From JBDFMH01 sp047238125 (GTDB lineage Bacteria; Pseudomonadota; Alphaproteobacteria; Sphingomonadales; Sphingomonadaceae), in NCBI RefSeq assembly GCF_047238125.1, contig NZ_JBDFMH010000001.1:3162001-3226000 (forward strand): a stretch of 64,000 bases of DNA. The letters are read 5' to 3'. The notes under the pieces were generated by a model. It ran no database searches. It worked only from the letters and a program-made list of their open reading frames with translations, and was not told the DNA's origin. Position 1 is the stretch's first letter. Each line of letters begins with the position of its first letter. The position numbers were made by a program, and so were the translations under genes. Shown here piece by piece: positions 50,382 through 63,300 of the stretch.

Positions 50382-52334
50382 TCAGGCGGTCACCCGGTTC
50401 GCCACCAGATCGTCCACCACGGCCGGATCGGCCAGCGTGGACGTATCGCCCAGCGATGCGGGCGCGACATCGCCTTCCGCGATCTTGCGCAGGATCCGCC
50501 GCATGATCTTGCCCGATCGTGTCTTGGGCAGGCCGGGCGCGAACTGGATCGCATCTGGGGTGGCGATCGGGCCGATCTCCTCGCGCACCCAGGCGCGCAG
50601 TTCCTGCCGCAGCGCTTCGGACTGGGCCTCGCCCGCGTTCAGCGTGACATAGGCATAGATCCCCTGGCCCTTCAGGTCGTGCGGCATGCCGACGACCGCG
50701 GCCTCCGCCACCTTGGCGTGCAGCACCAGCGCGCTTTCGACCTCGGCCGTACCCATCCGGTGGCCGCTGACGTTTATCACGTCATCGGTGCGGCCGGTGA
50801 TCCACCAATAGCCGTCCTCGTCCCGGCGGGCGCCGTCACCGGTGGTGTATTTGCCGGGATAGGTGGCGAAATAGGTCTGGAAGAACCGCGCATGATCGCC
50901 CCACACGGTGCGCATCTGCCCCGGCCAGCTGCGCGCGATCACGAGGTTGCCACTGGTCGCGCCATCGAGGATGCGGCCTTCGGCATCGACCAGCTGCGGT
51001 TCGATCCCGGGTAGCGGCAGCGTGGCGGAACCTGGCTTGAGCGCAACGGCACCCGGCAGCGGGGCGATCATCGCGGCCCCCGTCTCGGTCTGCCACCACG
51101 TATCGACGATCGGGCAGCGGCCTTCGCCGACGACCGCATGATACCAGCGCCAGGCTTCCGGATTGATCGGCTCGCCGACCGTGCCGAGCAATTTCAACGA
51201 GGCACGGCTCGTCTGGGTGACGAACGCATCGCCCTCCTTCATCAGCGCGCGCAGCGCGGTCGGCGCGGTGTACAGGATCTCGACCTTGTGACGATCGACC
51301 ACTTCCCAGATCCGCGATGCGGTCGGCCAGTTGGGCACGCCTTCGTACATCAAAGTCGTGGCGCCGTTGGCGAGCGGGCCGTAGACGATATAGCTGTGCC
51401 CGGTCACCCAGCCGATATCGGCTGCGCACCAGTAGATCTGGCCCGGGCGATAATCGAAGCAGAGTTCGTGGGTCAGGCTTGCCCAGAGCAGATAGCCGGC
51501 GCTGCTGTGGAGCACGCCCTTCGGCTTGCCGGTACTGCCGGAGGTGTAGAGGATGAACAGCGGATCTTCGGCCGCCATCGGTTCGGCGGGGCAGGTGGCG
51601 GGCACATCTGCGATCGCCTCATGATACCAATGGTCGCGTCCCGGCCGCATCGCGACGTCGGCACCCGTAGCGCGCACGACCAGGATGTCGGTCAGGCTGG
51701 GGCAATGCGCGGCGGCCTTGTCGACATTGGCCTTCAGTGCCACGCGCTTGCCGCCGCGGCGGCCTTCGTCGGCCGTGATAACCAGCTTGCTGTCGCAATC
51801 CTGGATGCGGCCCGCCAGCGCATCGGGTGAAAATCCGCCGAACACGACCGAGTGGATCGCGCCGATCCGCGCGCAGGCCAGCAGCGCCACCGCGGCTTCC
51901 GGGATCATCGGCAGGTAGATCGTCACGCGATCTCCCTTGGCGACGCCCAGCGCCTTCAGCGCACTGGCCAGCCGGCAGACGTCGGCATGCAGCGCGCGAT
52001 AGCTGATATGGCGGGCGGCTTCGGCGGGATCGTCCGGTTCCCAGATGATCGCAGTGGCATCGCCGCGATCCTTCAGGTGGCGATCGAGGCAGTTGGCGGA
52101 GACGTTCAGCTTGCCATCCGCGAACCAGCTGATGTGAAAATCCTGTTCGTTGAACGACCAGTCGCCAGCGATCTCGGGCCGCTTGATCCAGTCCAGCCGG
52201 CGCGCCTGTTCGAGCCAGAAACTGCCCGGATCGGCAAGCGAACGGCCATAGAGCCGCTCGCGCGCAGCCCGGTCGACTCGCGTCCTTTCGGCGACGGCGG
52301 GCGGCACGGGGTAAAGCGTCGGTTCGGCCATCAT
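50382..52334 (-). CDS. acs: Acetyl-CoA synthetase (acetate-CoA ligase)
   Basis: 650 residues, matching E. coli Acs (652). The ATP loop is YTSGSTGKPKGVLHSS; WWQTETGAAM, YFATYPGKYTTGDGARRDEDGYWWITGRTDDVINVSGHR, and the C-terminal KTRSGKIMRRILRK with the lysine that is acetylated for regulation are present. It activates acetate via acetyl-AMP. Two adjacent ATGs (52334, 52331) can start it; the farther upstream extension is not family-like. The 243 bases before the divergent TpsB gene hold the promoter; nothing distinctive was seen. Confidence 0.96.
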   Translation of the reverse strand: MMAEPTLYPVPPAVAERTRVDRAARERLYGRSLADPGSFWLEQARRLDWIKRPEIAGDWSFNEQDFHISWFADGKLNVSANCLDRHLKDRGDATAIIWEPDDPAEAARHISYRALHADVCRLASALKALGVAKGDRVTIYLPMIPEAAVALLACARIGAIHSVVFGGFSPDALAGRIQDCDSKLVITADEGRRGGKRVALKANVDKAAAHCPSLTDILVVRATGADVAMRPGRDHWYHEAIADVPATCPAEPMAAEDPLFILYTSGSTGKPKGVLHSSAGYLLWASLTHELCFDYRPGQIYWCAADIGWVTGHSYIVYGPLANGATTLMYEGVPNWPTASRIWEVVDRHKVEILYTAPTALRALMKEGDAFVTQTSRASLKLLGTVGEPINPEAWRWYHAVVGEGRCPIVDTWWQTETGAAMIAPLPGAVALKPGSATLPLPGIEPQLVDAEGRILDGATSGNLVIARSWPGQMRTVWGDHARFFQTYFATYPGKYTTGDGARRDEDGYWWITGRTDDVINVSGHRMGTAEVESALVLHAKVAEAAVVGMPHDLKGQGIYAYVTLNAGEAQSEALRQELRAWVREEIGPIATPDAIQFAPGLPKTRSGKIMRRILRKIAEGDVAPASLGDTSTLADPAVVDDLVANRVTA

Positions 52335-52577
52335 CGCATCCCGGATCGAAAGGGAGGCGTAGGTGGCCCATCGCGGCCCCGCTGCGCAAGCCCCGCGCGC
52401 CTGTCGCCGGAATTGACAGTGGCGCACGCGCGAGCCTACCACGAACGCGGTATTTGCTTTGGTCCGGATCCGCCTAAACGGGTGGAGCGGTCGGGACCGT
52501 CAACGATATAAACTGGGTCGCATACTGGCAGATCATGCGCCGCATCCGCAGGGGGATGGGGCAATGAGGGGGCACGT

Positions 52578-54374
52578 ATGCTGTCACGTTTTCCGGTGGT
52601 TCCGGTATCCACCGGCATGTTGCTGACCGGCGTACTCGCCGGGCTGCCATCCGTAGCGAATGCCCAGGCGGTGCAGCCACCGGTGCAGCAGCCCGGCATC
52701 GACGCGCCGACCCGAGACCAGATCGAACAGCCCCGCCCCGATGCTGCCACGGCGCCCGCACCCCGCGCGCGGGTCGAGGCGAGCCGGGCGGTGGAAGCCG
52801 CGCCCTGTCCGTTCGATCGCTACGATCTGCAGACCGTGATCAGCACGATCCGCTTTTCAGGGCCGGGCGATGCCGCGCTGCCGCCCGAGATCGCTCCGCT
52901 GCTGTCCGACATCGCCGCCGCACCCCCGGCAGGCACGCAGCCGCTGAAGATCGTCTGCGACATCCGCGATCGTGCAACGTCCGCGCTGCGTCGTGCGGGC
53001 TATGTCGCGTCGGTGCAGATCCCGCCGCAGCGGCTGGAAGGCGGCGAGCTGAAGCTGGAAGTAGTGACGGCGCGGATCGTGGAAGTGCGCGTGCGTGGCG
53101 ATGCCGGACCCTATGGCGCCACGATCGAGGCGCGCATCGCCCAGCTGAAGGCGCTAACCCCGCTGAACGAGCGCGATGCGGAACGGGTGCTGCTGCTGGC
53201 CGGGGACATACCCGGGCTGGACGTGCAGCTTGGCCTGCGACCCGCGGGCACCGCGCCGGGCGAGGTGATCGGCGACCTGACCGTCGCCTACCGGCCGTTC
53301 TCGATCCTGGGCAACGTCCAGAACTACGGATCGCGCCAGCTGGGCCGCGAGACTGCCTATCTGCGCGGTGAATATTACGGCCTGACCGGAGCATCCGACG
53401 TCACCTATCTGGGCGGATCGGCCACGCTCGACTTCGACGAACAGAAAGTGGTGCAGGGCGGCCATATCATGGGGCTGGGCGCCAGTGGTGCGACGATCGG
53501 CCTGAGCGGCACCTATGCATGGTCACGGCCCGATATCGGCCAACTCGACCTGCGGTCCGAATCGCTGATCGCGGGGCTGGAGGTGCGCGCGCCGCTGGCC
53601 GTGTCGGTGGACCGGCGACTGTTCCTGGCCGGCGGAATGGAAATGATCGAACAGCGGACCCGCGTGCACCGCGTGGCCAACGGCCAGAATGTCAGCGATG
53701 CCCTGAACCGGGACAAGCTGCGCGTGGCCTATATCCGGCTCGATGGTACCTATCGCGATCGCAATGCCGCCGGGATCGAGACCTTCTCGCTGGCGGGCTC
53801 GCTGGAGCTGCGCCAGGGTCTCGACATCCTGAACGCCACCAAGATGAACGAGCGTAACGCGAGCGGCTACACACCCTCGCGTCCGGATGGAGACCCGACC
53901 GCGACCGTGATCCGCGGCAAGCTTGAGAGCAGGATCGGGGTGGGGCCGATCTTCAGCCTCTATGGCCAGGCGCGCGGCCAATGGTCGAACAACCCGCTGC
54001 TGAACTTCGAGGAATATGCGATCGGCAACCTCACGATCGGTCGTGGCTATGACCCCGGCGCCAATTCCGCCGATCGTGCGATCGGTTTGCGCGGTGAGCT
54101 GATCGCGAAGGTGATCGACCTGCCCGCGCGGGTGGAGCTGTTCGGCTTCTACGACAGCGTCTGGCTGTGGAACAAGGATCGCAACGCGATCGAAACCGAT
54201 CGGCGGCTCGGTTCCTATGGCGGCGGCGTGCGCGCGTTCGTGCCGGGCCTCGCACTGGTCGAAGCGATGTATGCGCGGCCGACCAACAAGGCGCTGCTGC
54301 TGCCCAACGCCCGGCGCGCGCCGGACCGGTTCCTGATGTCGATCACCCTACAGTTCGCGCCCGGCGCCCGCTGA
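52578..54374 (+). CDS. Two-partner secretion transporter TpsB (FhaC/ShlB/HecB family)
   Basis: 598 residues with a signal peptide ending near PSVANAQA. A Pro/Ala-rich periplasmic linker (residues about 32-75) precedes POTRA-type repeats (LKIVCDIRDRATSALRRAGYVASVQIPPQRLEGGELKLEVVTARI). The barrel starts near residue 230, and NLTIGRGYDPGANSADRAIG contains the GRGY motif equivalent to the conserved VRGY tip of loop 6 that sits in the pore. It ends in FLMSITLQFAPGAR. TpsB proteins export their TpsA partner across the outer membrane; the partner gene starts 22 bases downstream. GAGGGGG precedes the ATG. Confidence 0.92.
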   Translation: MLSRFPVVPVSTGMLLTGVLAGLPSVANAQAVQPPVQQPGIDAPTRDQIEQPRPDAATAPAPRARVEASRAVEAAPCPFDRYDLQTVISTIRFSGPGDAALPPEIAPLLSDIAAAPPAGTQPLKIVCDIRDRATSALRRAGYVASVQIPPQRLEGGELKLEVVTARIVEVRVRGDAGPYGATIEARIAQLKALTPLNERDAERVLLLAGDIPGLDVQLGLRPAGTAPGEVIGDLTVAYRPFSILGNVQNYGSRQLGRETAYLRGEYYGLTGASDVTYLGGSATLDFDEQKVVQGGHIMGLGASGATIGLSGTYAWSRPDIGQLDLRSESLIAGLEVRAPLAVSVDRRLFLAGGMEMIEQRTRVHRVANGQNVSDALNRDKLRVAYIRLDGTYRDRNAAGIETFSLAGSLELRQGLDILNATKMNERNASGYTPSRPDGDPTATVIRGKLESRIGVGPIFSLYGQARGQWSNNPLLNFEEYAIGNLTIGRGYDPGANSADRAIGLRGELIAKVIDLPARVELFGFYDSVWLWNKDRNAIETDRRLGSYGGGVRAFVPGLALVEAMYARPTNKALLLPNARRAPDRFLMSITLQFAPGAR

Positions 54375-54396
54375 CCCGCGCCGCAGGAGAGCAAAG

Positions 54397-57300
54397 ATGA
54401 CCCGCTTCACCCCGCTCGCCACGCTCCGCGCCCGGTTGATCGTCTCGACCGCGCTGATGGGTGGCGTCGTCGGCGTCGGTGCGCCCGCCGCTGCGCAGAC
54501 GATCCCGGTCGATACGTTGCCTCAGCTGAACGGCATCGCCGCGGGCACCGTTACGGTGACGCCACCGCCTGCGGGCGGCACGACGATGCAGGTTGCCGTC
54601 GGCAGCGCGCGATCGATCGTGGATTGGACCAGCTTCAGCGTCGGCCGCGATGCGACCGTCGCCTTTTCGAACAGCGCGGGCACGGCGGCGATCCTGAACC
54701 GGGTCTCCGGCGGCACATCGAGCGTGATCGAAGGCGCGATCACGTCCCCCGGCAATCTCGCCGTCTATCTGGTGAACCCCAACGGCATCACCTTCGGCCA
54801 GAGCGCCAACGTGAATGTCGGCGCCCTGATCGCAAGCTCTCTGGATCTGGATGCCGGCCAGCAGGCCCAGTTCCTGGCAGCCGATCCGGCGCTGCGCTTC
54901 CAAACCGTGGACGGATCGACGGTACTGGTGCGCGCCACCGACAATGCCCGGATAAGCACGCTGAACGGCGCGGCGAGCGGCCTTGGCGATCTCGTCTTTC
55001 TGGGGGCGGGGGTCGGCGCGGAGGCCGGCACGCAACTGAGCGCTGGCCACGATGCGGCCTTCATCGCCGGTACCGACATCACGATGACGGCCAGCGCAGC
55101 GAGCCCGCTGGCCTTCACAATCACACGCGGCACGCAAGTGCGCGCCGCCGTCACGCTGGATGGTAGCGTGGCGGGACGCAACGTGACGCTGGGTTTCGCC
55201 AGCCAGGGCGCGATCGACGATGCCGTGCTCAGCGTCGGCGGAATGATCACCGCCAGCGCGGCGGTCGCCACCGATCGCGGCATCCAGCTGGTCGCCGGCG
55301 GTGTGCCGACCGGGACCGCATCCAGCGTGACGATTGCGGCGGCTGATCCGGGCACGCCCGATATCGCGATCACGGGTACGTTGCGCGGTCGCCAGGCAGC
55401 GGGCGCCGCGACCGGCACGGTCTCCGACGTCCAGATCTACGGCGCGGACCTGATCGATCTGGGCGGTGGCATCACCAGTGAGGCCGGATCGGTGCGAATC
55501 GGCAGCACCGGCGATGCGGTGACGATCGCCAGCGGCGCTATCCTCAACGCCAGTCGAGACGTGATCATCGACACGGCGGCCGCCGCGACCGTTGCAGGAG
55601 CAGTTTCCGCGCAGCGCGATTATATCGTGCGCGGCGCGAACGTGACGCTGGGCGGCGCTGTGCCGATGGTGCAGAGCGCGGGTGGGCGCGTGATCGCGAC
55701 CGCGCGCAATGGGGCGCTGACCGGGCTTGCCGGGCTGCGGCTGATCGCGAACAGCGACAGCACCGGCGTCGGCGCGGAACCGATGCTGTTGTCGGCGACC
55801 GGTGGCGCGATCGACTTCGGCGCCGCCAGCCTGACCGGGGGTGGCAACCGATCGTCGAAGATCGGCGTCTTCCTCGGCACCGCGGGTAGCGCCTTGACGC
55901 TCGGGCGCATCGATGCGCGTGGCCTGTACAGCACGAATGCGGCCGAAACGCTGGCGTTCGGCAATGTGCTGACGACGGGCGACATCCGATTCGCCGCGCC
56001 GGTATCGCTGCGCAATGCACTCAGCGTGCGCAGCGTGGCCGGCGATATCCTGATCGATGGCACGCTCTTCGTAACCGGCGCGGGCCAATCGATCACGCTC
56101 AATGCCGGCGATCAACTGATGGCGAACGCGTTGATCTCCGCGCAGGGCAATCTGTCGCTACGCGCCAATGGCTCGCTCGCGATCGCCAGCGCCTATAGCG
56201 GCGGCGACATCAGCGCGGTTGCCGGCGGCAGCACCGATGGCACGCTGCTGCAGGCAGCCGGCAGCATCACCGAAACCTCGCTCGGCGCGACCGCCGGGAT
56301 CGACACGCTGGTTGCCGGGCGGGCCAGCCCGATCGCCCCCGGCGATGCCGATCCGGCCGCCAGCCCAAGCGATCCGACCCCGCCGGCAAGCCCGACGCCG
56401 ACGCTGTTCGACGTCACCATCGCGGGGCGCACGGTCGACAAGGTGGCCGTCAGCGCGGAGGGCAACCTTTCCGTGACGGCGACCAGCGGCGCGCTGACGA
56501 TCGGCACCGCCACCGCGGGCGGCACTGCCACGCTGGACAAGCAGGGGCCGACCGGCGAATTGCGTGTCGATCGGGTGACGGCGAACGGCCTCGTCACGAT
56601 CGATTCGGACAGCGCGGCGCGGATCGGGCGTGCCGCCAGCCTAGCCAACGCCGTCATCGTTACAGCCGTAACCGCGGTGACCGGATTGACGCCGGCGGAT
56701 CCGCTCAACGGCGCGGATCTGATCGCCGACAGCAGCGGTTTCGGGGTCGATGTGGCGGTGAGTGCTGCGAACGGCGTGGCAGCGTTGGGCACGGTGGTGG
56801 GCGATGCATTCGTCGACGTCGATGCCGCCACGGTTCGCGCGCAGACGATTCGGTCCGACGAAGGCACGATCGATCTGAACGCGACGGGCGGCACGCTCAC
56901 CCTCGGCAACGCGCGGACCAGCAATGGCGGCAACGTCGTACTGACCGCGACCGGAGCGCTGGCCGTAACCGGCGCGATCGCATCGGACGGCTACTACACC
57001 GCCGACGGTGCAAGCGTGACACTGGGCAGCGCGGACGGCACCGGATCGGTGCAGACGGCGCGCCAGTATATCACGATCACGTCACGGGCTGGCGGGATCA
57101 CCGGGCGCAGCGGCCTGCGCCTTACCGCCAATAGCGACGATACCCCGCTGGCCGCCGAGGCGCTGACGCTATCCGCGACCGGCGGCGAAATCGATGTGGG
57201 GGCGAGCCAGCTAGCCGGCGGTACCACGCGTACCTCGCGGATCGGCATCTATCTGGGTACTGCGGGATCGCACGTGACGCTGGGCTCGGTGGCCGCGGCA

Positions 57301-60300
57301 GGCCTCTATGGTTCCAACCAGACCGGCACCGTTTTCGGCGATCTCGAGACGTCCGGCGATATCCGGTTCGCAGGGCCGGTCTCGCTGCGCAACGCCCTAG
57401 TCGCGCGGACCAGCAATGGCGGCGCGATCACCGCCGATTCGTCGATCTTCGTGACGGGTGAGCTGCAGGGCATCGGGCTGGACGCCGATGGCGCATTGAC
57501 CGCCAATGGCGTGCTTTCGGCGCAGGGCCTGCTTGATCTGGCAGCGGGCGCGGGTGCCGATCTGCGCTTTGCCAGCGCCTATGCCAATCAGGGCGATGCG
57601 CGGCTCGGCGCGGGCGGCAGCGTCGTCGGCACGACGCTGCAGGCGGCGGGATCGGTCACGATCAACGCAGGCGGCAGCGCTGCAGTCAGCAGTCTCGCTG
57701 CCGGCCGCCCGGGCCCCTATCCGTTCAGTCCACCGGTTGCCGGCGGTGATCCAGCGCCGGCCCCGTCTGCGCCGGCCGGCCCCGCCGATATCACCGTGAC
57801 CGCGGCGGCGATCGACTTCGCCAGCATCGCCGGCCGCGATATCGATCTGACCGCTACGGCAGGCGCTCTGTTTGTCGGCACGGCGAATGCCGAGCGCGAT
57901 GCGACGCTGACCAAGCAGGGCGCGACCGGTGACTTGGCGGTCACCACGCTGACCGCCGGCAACACCATCACGATCCTATCCGCCACCGATGCGCGGATCG
58001 GCACGGCGCGGAGCACCGGCGGAACCATCGGTGTCACCGCCACGCGCGATACGACCGGGATCGCGCCCGCCGATGGTGCGAACCTGATCGCCGACGGCGC
58101 GGCGGGCCGCGTGGACGTGACCACCGGACGCACGGCGCGGATCGCGCAGGGCGTGGGCGATACCGGCGTCACGATCATCGCGGACGGCATCGCGGCCGGC
58201 TCACTGCGATCCGACGCGGGCACAATCGACCTGACCGCGGGCGCCGGCGGCGTGAGCCTCGCCAGCGCGCGGACCGGTACCGCGACGACCACCGGCGGCG
58301 ACCTGCTGATCTTCGCCAGCGATGCAAACCCGGCCAACGCCGCGGTCAGCGTCACCGACGGGGTGATCGTCGATGGCGACTATATCGCGCGCGGCAACTC
58401 GGTCGCGCTGGGCGCCGGCGCCTATCAGGCGGCGGATGGCTTGGTCGCGATCACGGCGGCCAATGGCGGCATCACCGGCGGCGCCGGGCTGCGGCTGATC
58501 TCCAACGCGGACGACGGCATTGCGGGCGGTGATTCGCTACTGCTGTCGGCGACTGGCGGCGATATCGACCTTGCCGGCACCACCTTGCTCGGCGGGCTGA
58601 CCAACCGAACCGGGCGGATCGGAATCTATCTCGGCACCGCCGGCAGCGATGTCGCGCTCGGCCGGGTTGAGGCGCGGGCGATCAACGGCACCGACATCAC
58701 CGGCACCGTCTATGGTGATCTCGAAACGCAGGGCGATATCCGTTTCGCCGGGCCGGTATCGCTGCGCAACGCGCTGGTCGCGCGCACCAGCGCCGGTGCG
58801 ATCCGGATCGACGGCACGCTTTCCGTCACCGGTTTCCGGCAGGGTGTGACGCTGGATGCCAGCGGCGATGTCGTGGCGACCAAGCTGGTCTCCGCGCAGG
58901 GCGATCTCGCGATTGATGCCGGCGGCAATGTCGCGCTGACCAGCGCCTATGCGAACGACGGCAATGCCAGCGTCTCGGCCGGCGGTGCCACCAGCGGCCA
59001 ACTGCTGCAGGCTGCCGGCTTCGTTGCCGAGACCGCGGGCAGCGTGGCCGGCATCGCGCAACTCATCGCAGGCCGCGCCGGCCCGTTCGTGCCGAGCGGG
59101 CCCGATCTTGCCGCAGATCCGGGTGCGCCGACACCGCCGCCTTCGGCCGGACCGATCGGATCGGACGTGACCGTGACGGCGGCGTCGATCGACAAGAGCA
59201 GCATCAATACCCCGGGCGCCCTGCTGCTGACGACGATCAATGGCGACCTGACACTCGGCACTGCGACAGTGGGCGGTATCGCGACGCTGGATCAGAACGG
59301 CATCGGCCGGCTCGCCGTTACCCGGCTGGCGGCCGGTGATGCGATCGACATCGATGCCGATGGCGCCGCACGGATCGATTTCGCCAGCAGCACCGCCGGC
59401 AGCATCGACATCAACGCTGCGGGTGACGTGACCGCGATCGATCCGACAATCGGTGTGACGCTGTTCGCGGACGGGGCGGGCAGCGACATCACCGTTTCGG
59501 CCGGCGATCTGCTGAGGATCGCGCGCGCGCGCGCCGCCGATACACTGACGCTTGCGGCGACCGGTACGATCGACGCGGCCGATGGCCAGGCCGGTGACGC
59601 GGTGCTGGCGCAGGCACCCACGATCCGTTTTGGGCGACTGGCGAGCACGGTCGGCACCGTGACCCTGAATGCCACGGTCGCCGTCTCCGGAACCACGCTG
59701 ACCGCCGCCACCGGTGTCGATGTCTCGTCTGCCGGTGCGCAGCCGATCGTGGCGATCACGACGGTACAATCCAGCACAGGCCCGGTCGGCATCAGCGGCG
59801 CGACCGTTACGCTGGGGCAGGCAAGTGCGTTCAACGGCGCCCTCACGCTGACCGCGATCGACGGGCTGAGCGTGACCACCGCGCGCGCAGGCGGAACCAC
59901 CGGCGGGGCCGGCGTGGCGACGCTCACCACGACCGGGCCAAATGCAGAGATCAGCGTCGGGACGTTGAACGCCGATGTCAGCGCGCGAATTGCGGCCACC
60001 GGCAACGCCCGTCTCGGCACGGTGCGCAGCGGTGCCGGGGGGATCGATATCGATGCCGGCGCCAGCGTGCTCGGCCAACCGGGCGACATCGGCACGACGC
60101 TGCTTGCCGCCGGGCCGATCACGATCGATGCCGGGCTGGATGCAATCATTCTGCGCGGCGATGCCGACGGCGCGATCGATATCGCCGCCGGCCGGAGCAT
60201 CGACCTGTCTACCGCGCGCGCGGGCAGCGATCTGCTGCTGACGGCGGGCAATGATGTGCGGCTGGGCACCGGCAGCGCAGGCGGCCTCGCCAGGATCGAG

Positions 60301-63300
60301 GCCGTGCTGGGTGGTGTTTCGATCGGCAGCCTGAACAGCAATGGCGCAGGCACGATCCTAACTGCCGACGCCATTACGATCGGCAGCGCGATCAGTGGCG
60401 CGGCGTTGCTGATCGATGCTGGTGGCCGGCTGGAGGCCAGCACGCTGCGGGCTGCAACCGACCTGACCGCGACGGCCGCAGGCATCGATATCGGCACCGC
60501 GACCGCGACCGGCGGCGCGCTGGCGCTGACAGCGGAAGCGGGCGATCTGGACCTAGACCGCGGCACTGCCGGCACATCGGCAGTGCTGCAGACAACGGGG
60601 GCTTCTGGCAACATCACCGTCGCGCAGCAGCTGGGCGCGGGCACCGGGGCCACGATCGCCGCGATCGGCGATGCGCGGCTGGCACGTGTCTCCACGATCG
60701 GCGGCGCGATCACGGTCACCGCCGGCGGGGAGGCAACCGGCGTGACCACTGCCGACGGCATGGTCCTCGCTGCGCCGACAGGCCCGGTGACGGTGACCGC
60801 AGGCACGCTGGCGCGGTTCGCGACGATCGATGCGCAGGGCGCGATCGCGGTGACCGCCGACGCGATCGCGGGCGGCCGCGCGACCAGCAGCGCGGGATCG
60901 CTGAGCCTGATCGCGGACGCGGGCGGGATCACGCTCGGCACCGGCGGCGCGGCGACGACCGCGCTGGTGGATGCCAGCGGCGATGTCATTGTCGGTACGC
61001 TGATCGCAGGAGGCGATGCGACCGTGACTGCGGGCGGCGCAGCCGGCATCGGGCTCATCCGCACGACCGGTGCGGGCGGCGACATCGCGGTCACCGCGCG
61101 CACGGCCACGATCGACACGGCCGAAGTGCAGAATGCCGACGGCAGCGGCACCCTGGCGCTCACGGCGACCGGAGGCGATCTGCGCCTGCGCATCGGGCGG
61201 AGCCAAGGCTCGGCGACGTTGCAGACCACGGGCGGGGCGGGCGACGTGATCGTCACCGGGCAGCTGAACTCCGGGGCGGCGGCCACGATTTCTTCGGTCG
61301 GCGATGCGCGGCTGCAGGCGGTGACCGCGGCCGGCCCCATCTCGATCGTGGCGACGGGCGAGGCGACAGGCGGAACCCTGTCCGGTGCCGATATCGCGAT
61401 TTCCGGCGGCACGCTGGCGCAGTTCGACCGGATTACCGGCGCTGATGTCACAGTCGGCGCGGATGTGGTTGATCTGGGCGCGGTAACGGCCAGCGGATCG
61501 TTGCGTGCCGAGGCGGATGGGGGTGACCTGACGCTCGATAGCGGCGATGCCGCCGGACAGGCGACGCTGATCGCGACCGGCAGCGCAACGGTGGGCGCGA
61601 TCGCAGGCAACGGTGTCGACATCACTGCCGGCGGCCTCGCCTCTATCGGCACGCTGACCGCCCGCGCCGGCGATGCCGTGGTGAACGCAGGCTCGATCGA
61701 AGCGACCAATGTCACCGCCGGCCAGGCGTTGTCGCTGATCGCCACCGCTGGGCCGATCACCCTCGGCACCGGATCTGCGGGAACGACGGCGCTAGTCGAC
61801 GCAAGCGGGTCCGCGACTGTCGGGAACCTGCGGGCCGGTGGCGACGTGACTGTCGATGCCGGCGGTGCGGCCGGCATCGGCGATGTGGGCGGTTCGCGCG
61901 TCGCAGTGACGTCAGGCGGCGCAGCGACAGTCGGATCGCTGACCGCGCGCCTGGGTGACGGCGGCGTGACCGCGCAGTCGATCAACCTGGGCGTCGCCGA
62001 AACCGGCCAGGCGCTGACGTTGCGGGCGACCGGTGGCGGCGTGACGCTGGGCAACGGCACGGCTGGAACCGATGCCACGATCGACGCCACCGGCGCAGCG
62101 GTCGTGACCGGCACGCTGGCAGCGACGAACATTGCCATCACCGGCGCGTCCGCCGACGTGAACGTGGCGCGCGCTGACGGCCAGTCGTTGACGATCGCGG
62201 CGACGGCCGGCGACGCACGGCTGGGCAATGGCAGCGCGACGGGCGGAAGCGCCAGCGTGACGGCAAGCGGGCGTGCAACGATCGGGACGCTGGCGGGCGA
62301 GCAGGGTGCGACCGTGGCGGCAGGCGGCGCGGCGGTGATCGACAGCATCGCCAGCAGTGCCGGCGCAGTGACCGTGTCTGGCGGCAGCATCGCGATCGGC
62401 ACGGCGACTGCCAGCCAAGCCCTGACGCTGCGCGCCACCGCGGGTGATCTGACGCTGGGCGACGGCACGGCCGACAGCGCCGCGCTCAGTGCGAGCGGCG
62501 ATGCGGACGTCTCCGGAAGCCTGAGCGTGACCCAGGACATCGCACTGAGCGCAGGTGGGCGCGCTGATGCCGGTACGCTGCGGGCGACCAATGCGGCGGT
62601 CTCGGTGACGGGGGCCAGCGTCGATCTCGGCACGGTCGCCGCGGCCACCACGATCGACGCGACCGCCAGCAGCGGTGCGCTTGCGCTGACATCCGGCACT
62701 GCCGGTGGCGCGGTGACGCTGGCCACGACCGGTGGCGGGACCGCTGGCGACATCAGCGTGGGCACGCTCTTCGCCGGCGGGCCAGTGACGGTCACGTCAG
62801 CGAGCGATGCCCGGCTCGGCCGCATCACAAGCACGACCGGCGCGATCTCGGTGACGGCGGCAAGCGGGGAAGTCACCGGTACCGGCACCGGCGGCCGCGC
62901 CGATCTGACGGCGGGTGGTGCGGCGACGATCATCGGTGGCACGCTGGCGCGGCTCGGCACCGTCACGTCGGGCGGCACGGTGCGGATCGAGGCCGATGCC
63001 ATCGAAACGACGGCCGCCAGCGCCAATGGCGGTGCGTTGACCATCGTTGCGGATGGCGGATCGGTGACGCTCGGCAGCGGCAGCGCGCGAGACGCGGCAA
63101 CGATAATAGCATCGGGCGACGCCACGGTCGCCGGGCTGCTGCGCGCGGCAGGCGGTGCCGTGACGGTGACCGGCAACAACGCTTCCGTCGGCAACGGCCA
63201 GGCCAGCGGCGCGATCGTGCTGACCGCCCGGACCGGATCGGCGACGCTGCGCCAGGGATCGGCCGGGACGACGATCCTCGTCGATGCCGCCACCAAGGCA

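Noticed and set aside
54343..56115. A 590-codon minus-strand open frame over the start of tpsA
   Set aside because: Arg/Ala/Gly/Asp-rich shadow of the secretion domain; it overlaps the TpsB end and has no recognisable domain.
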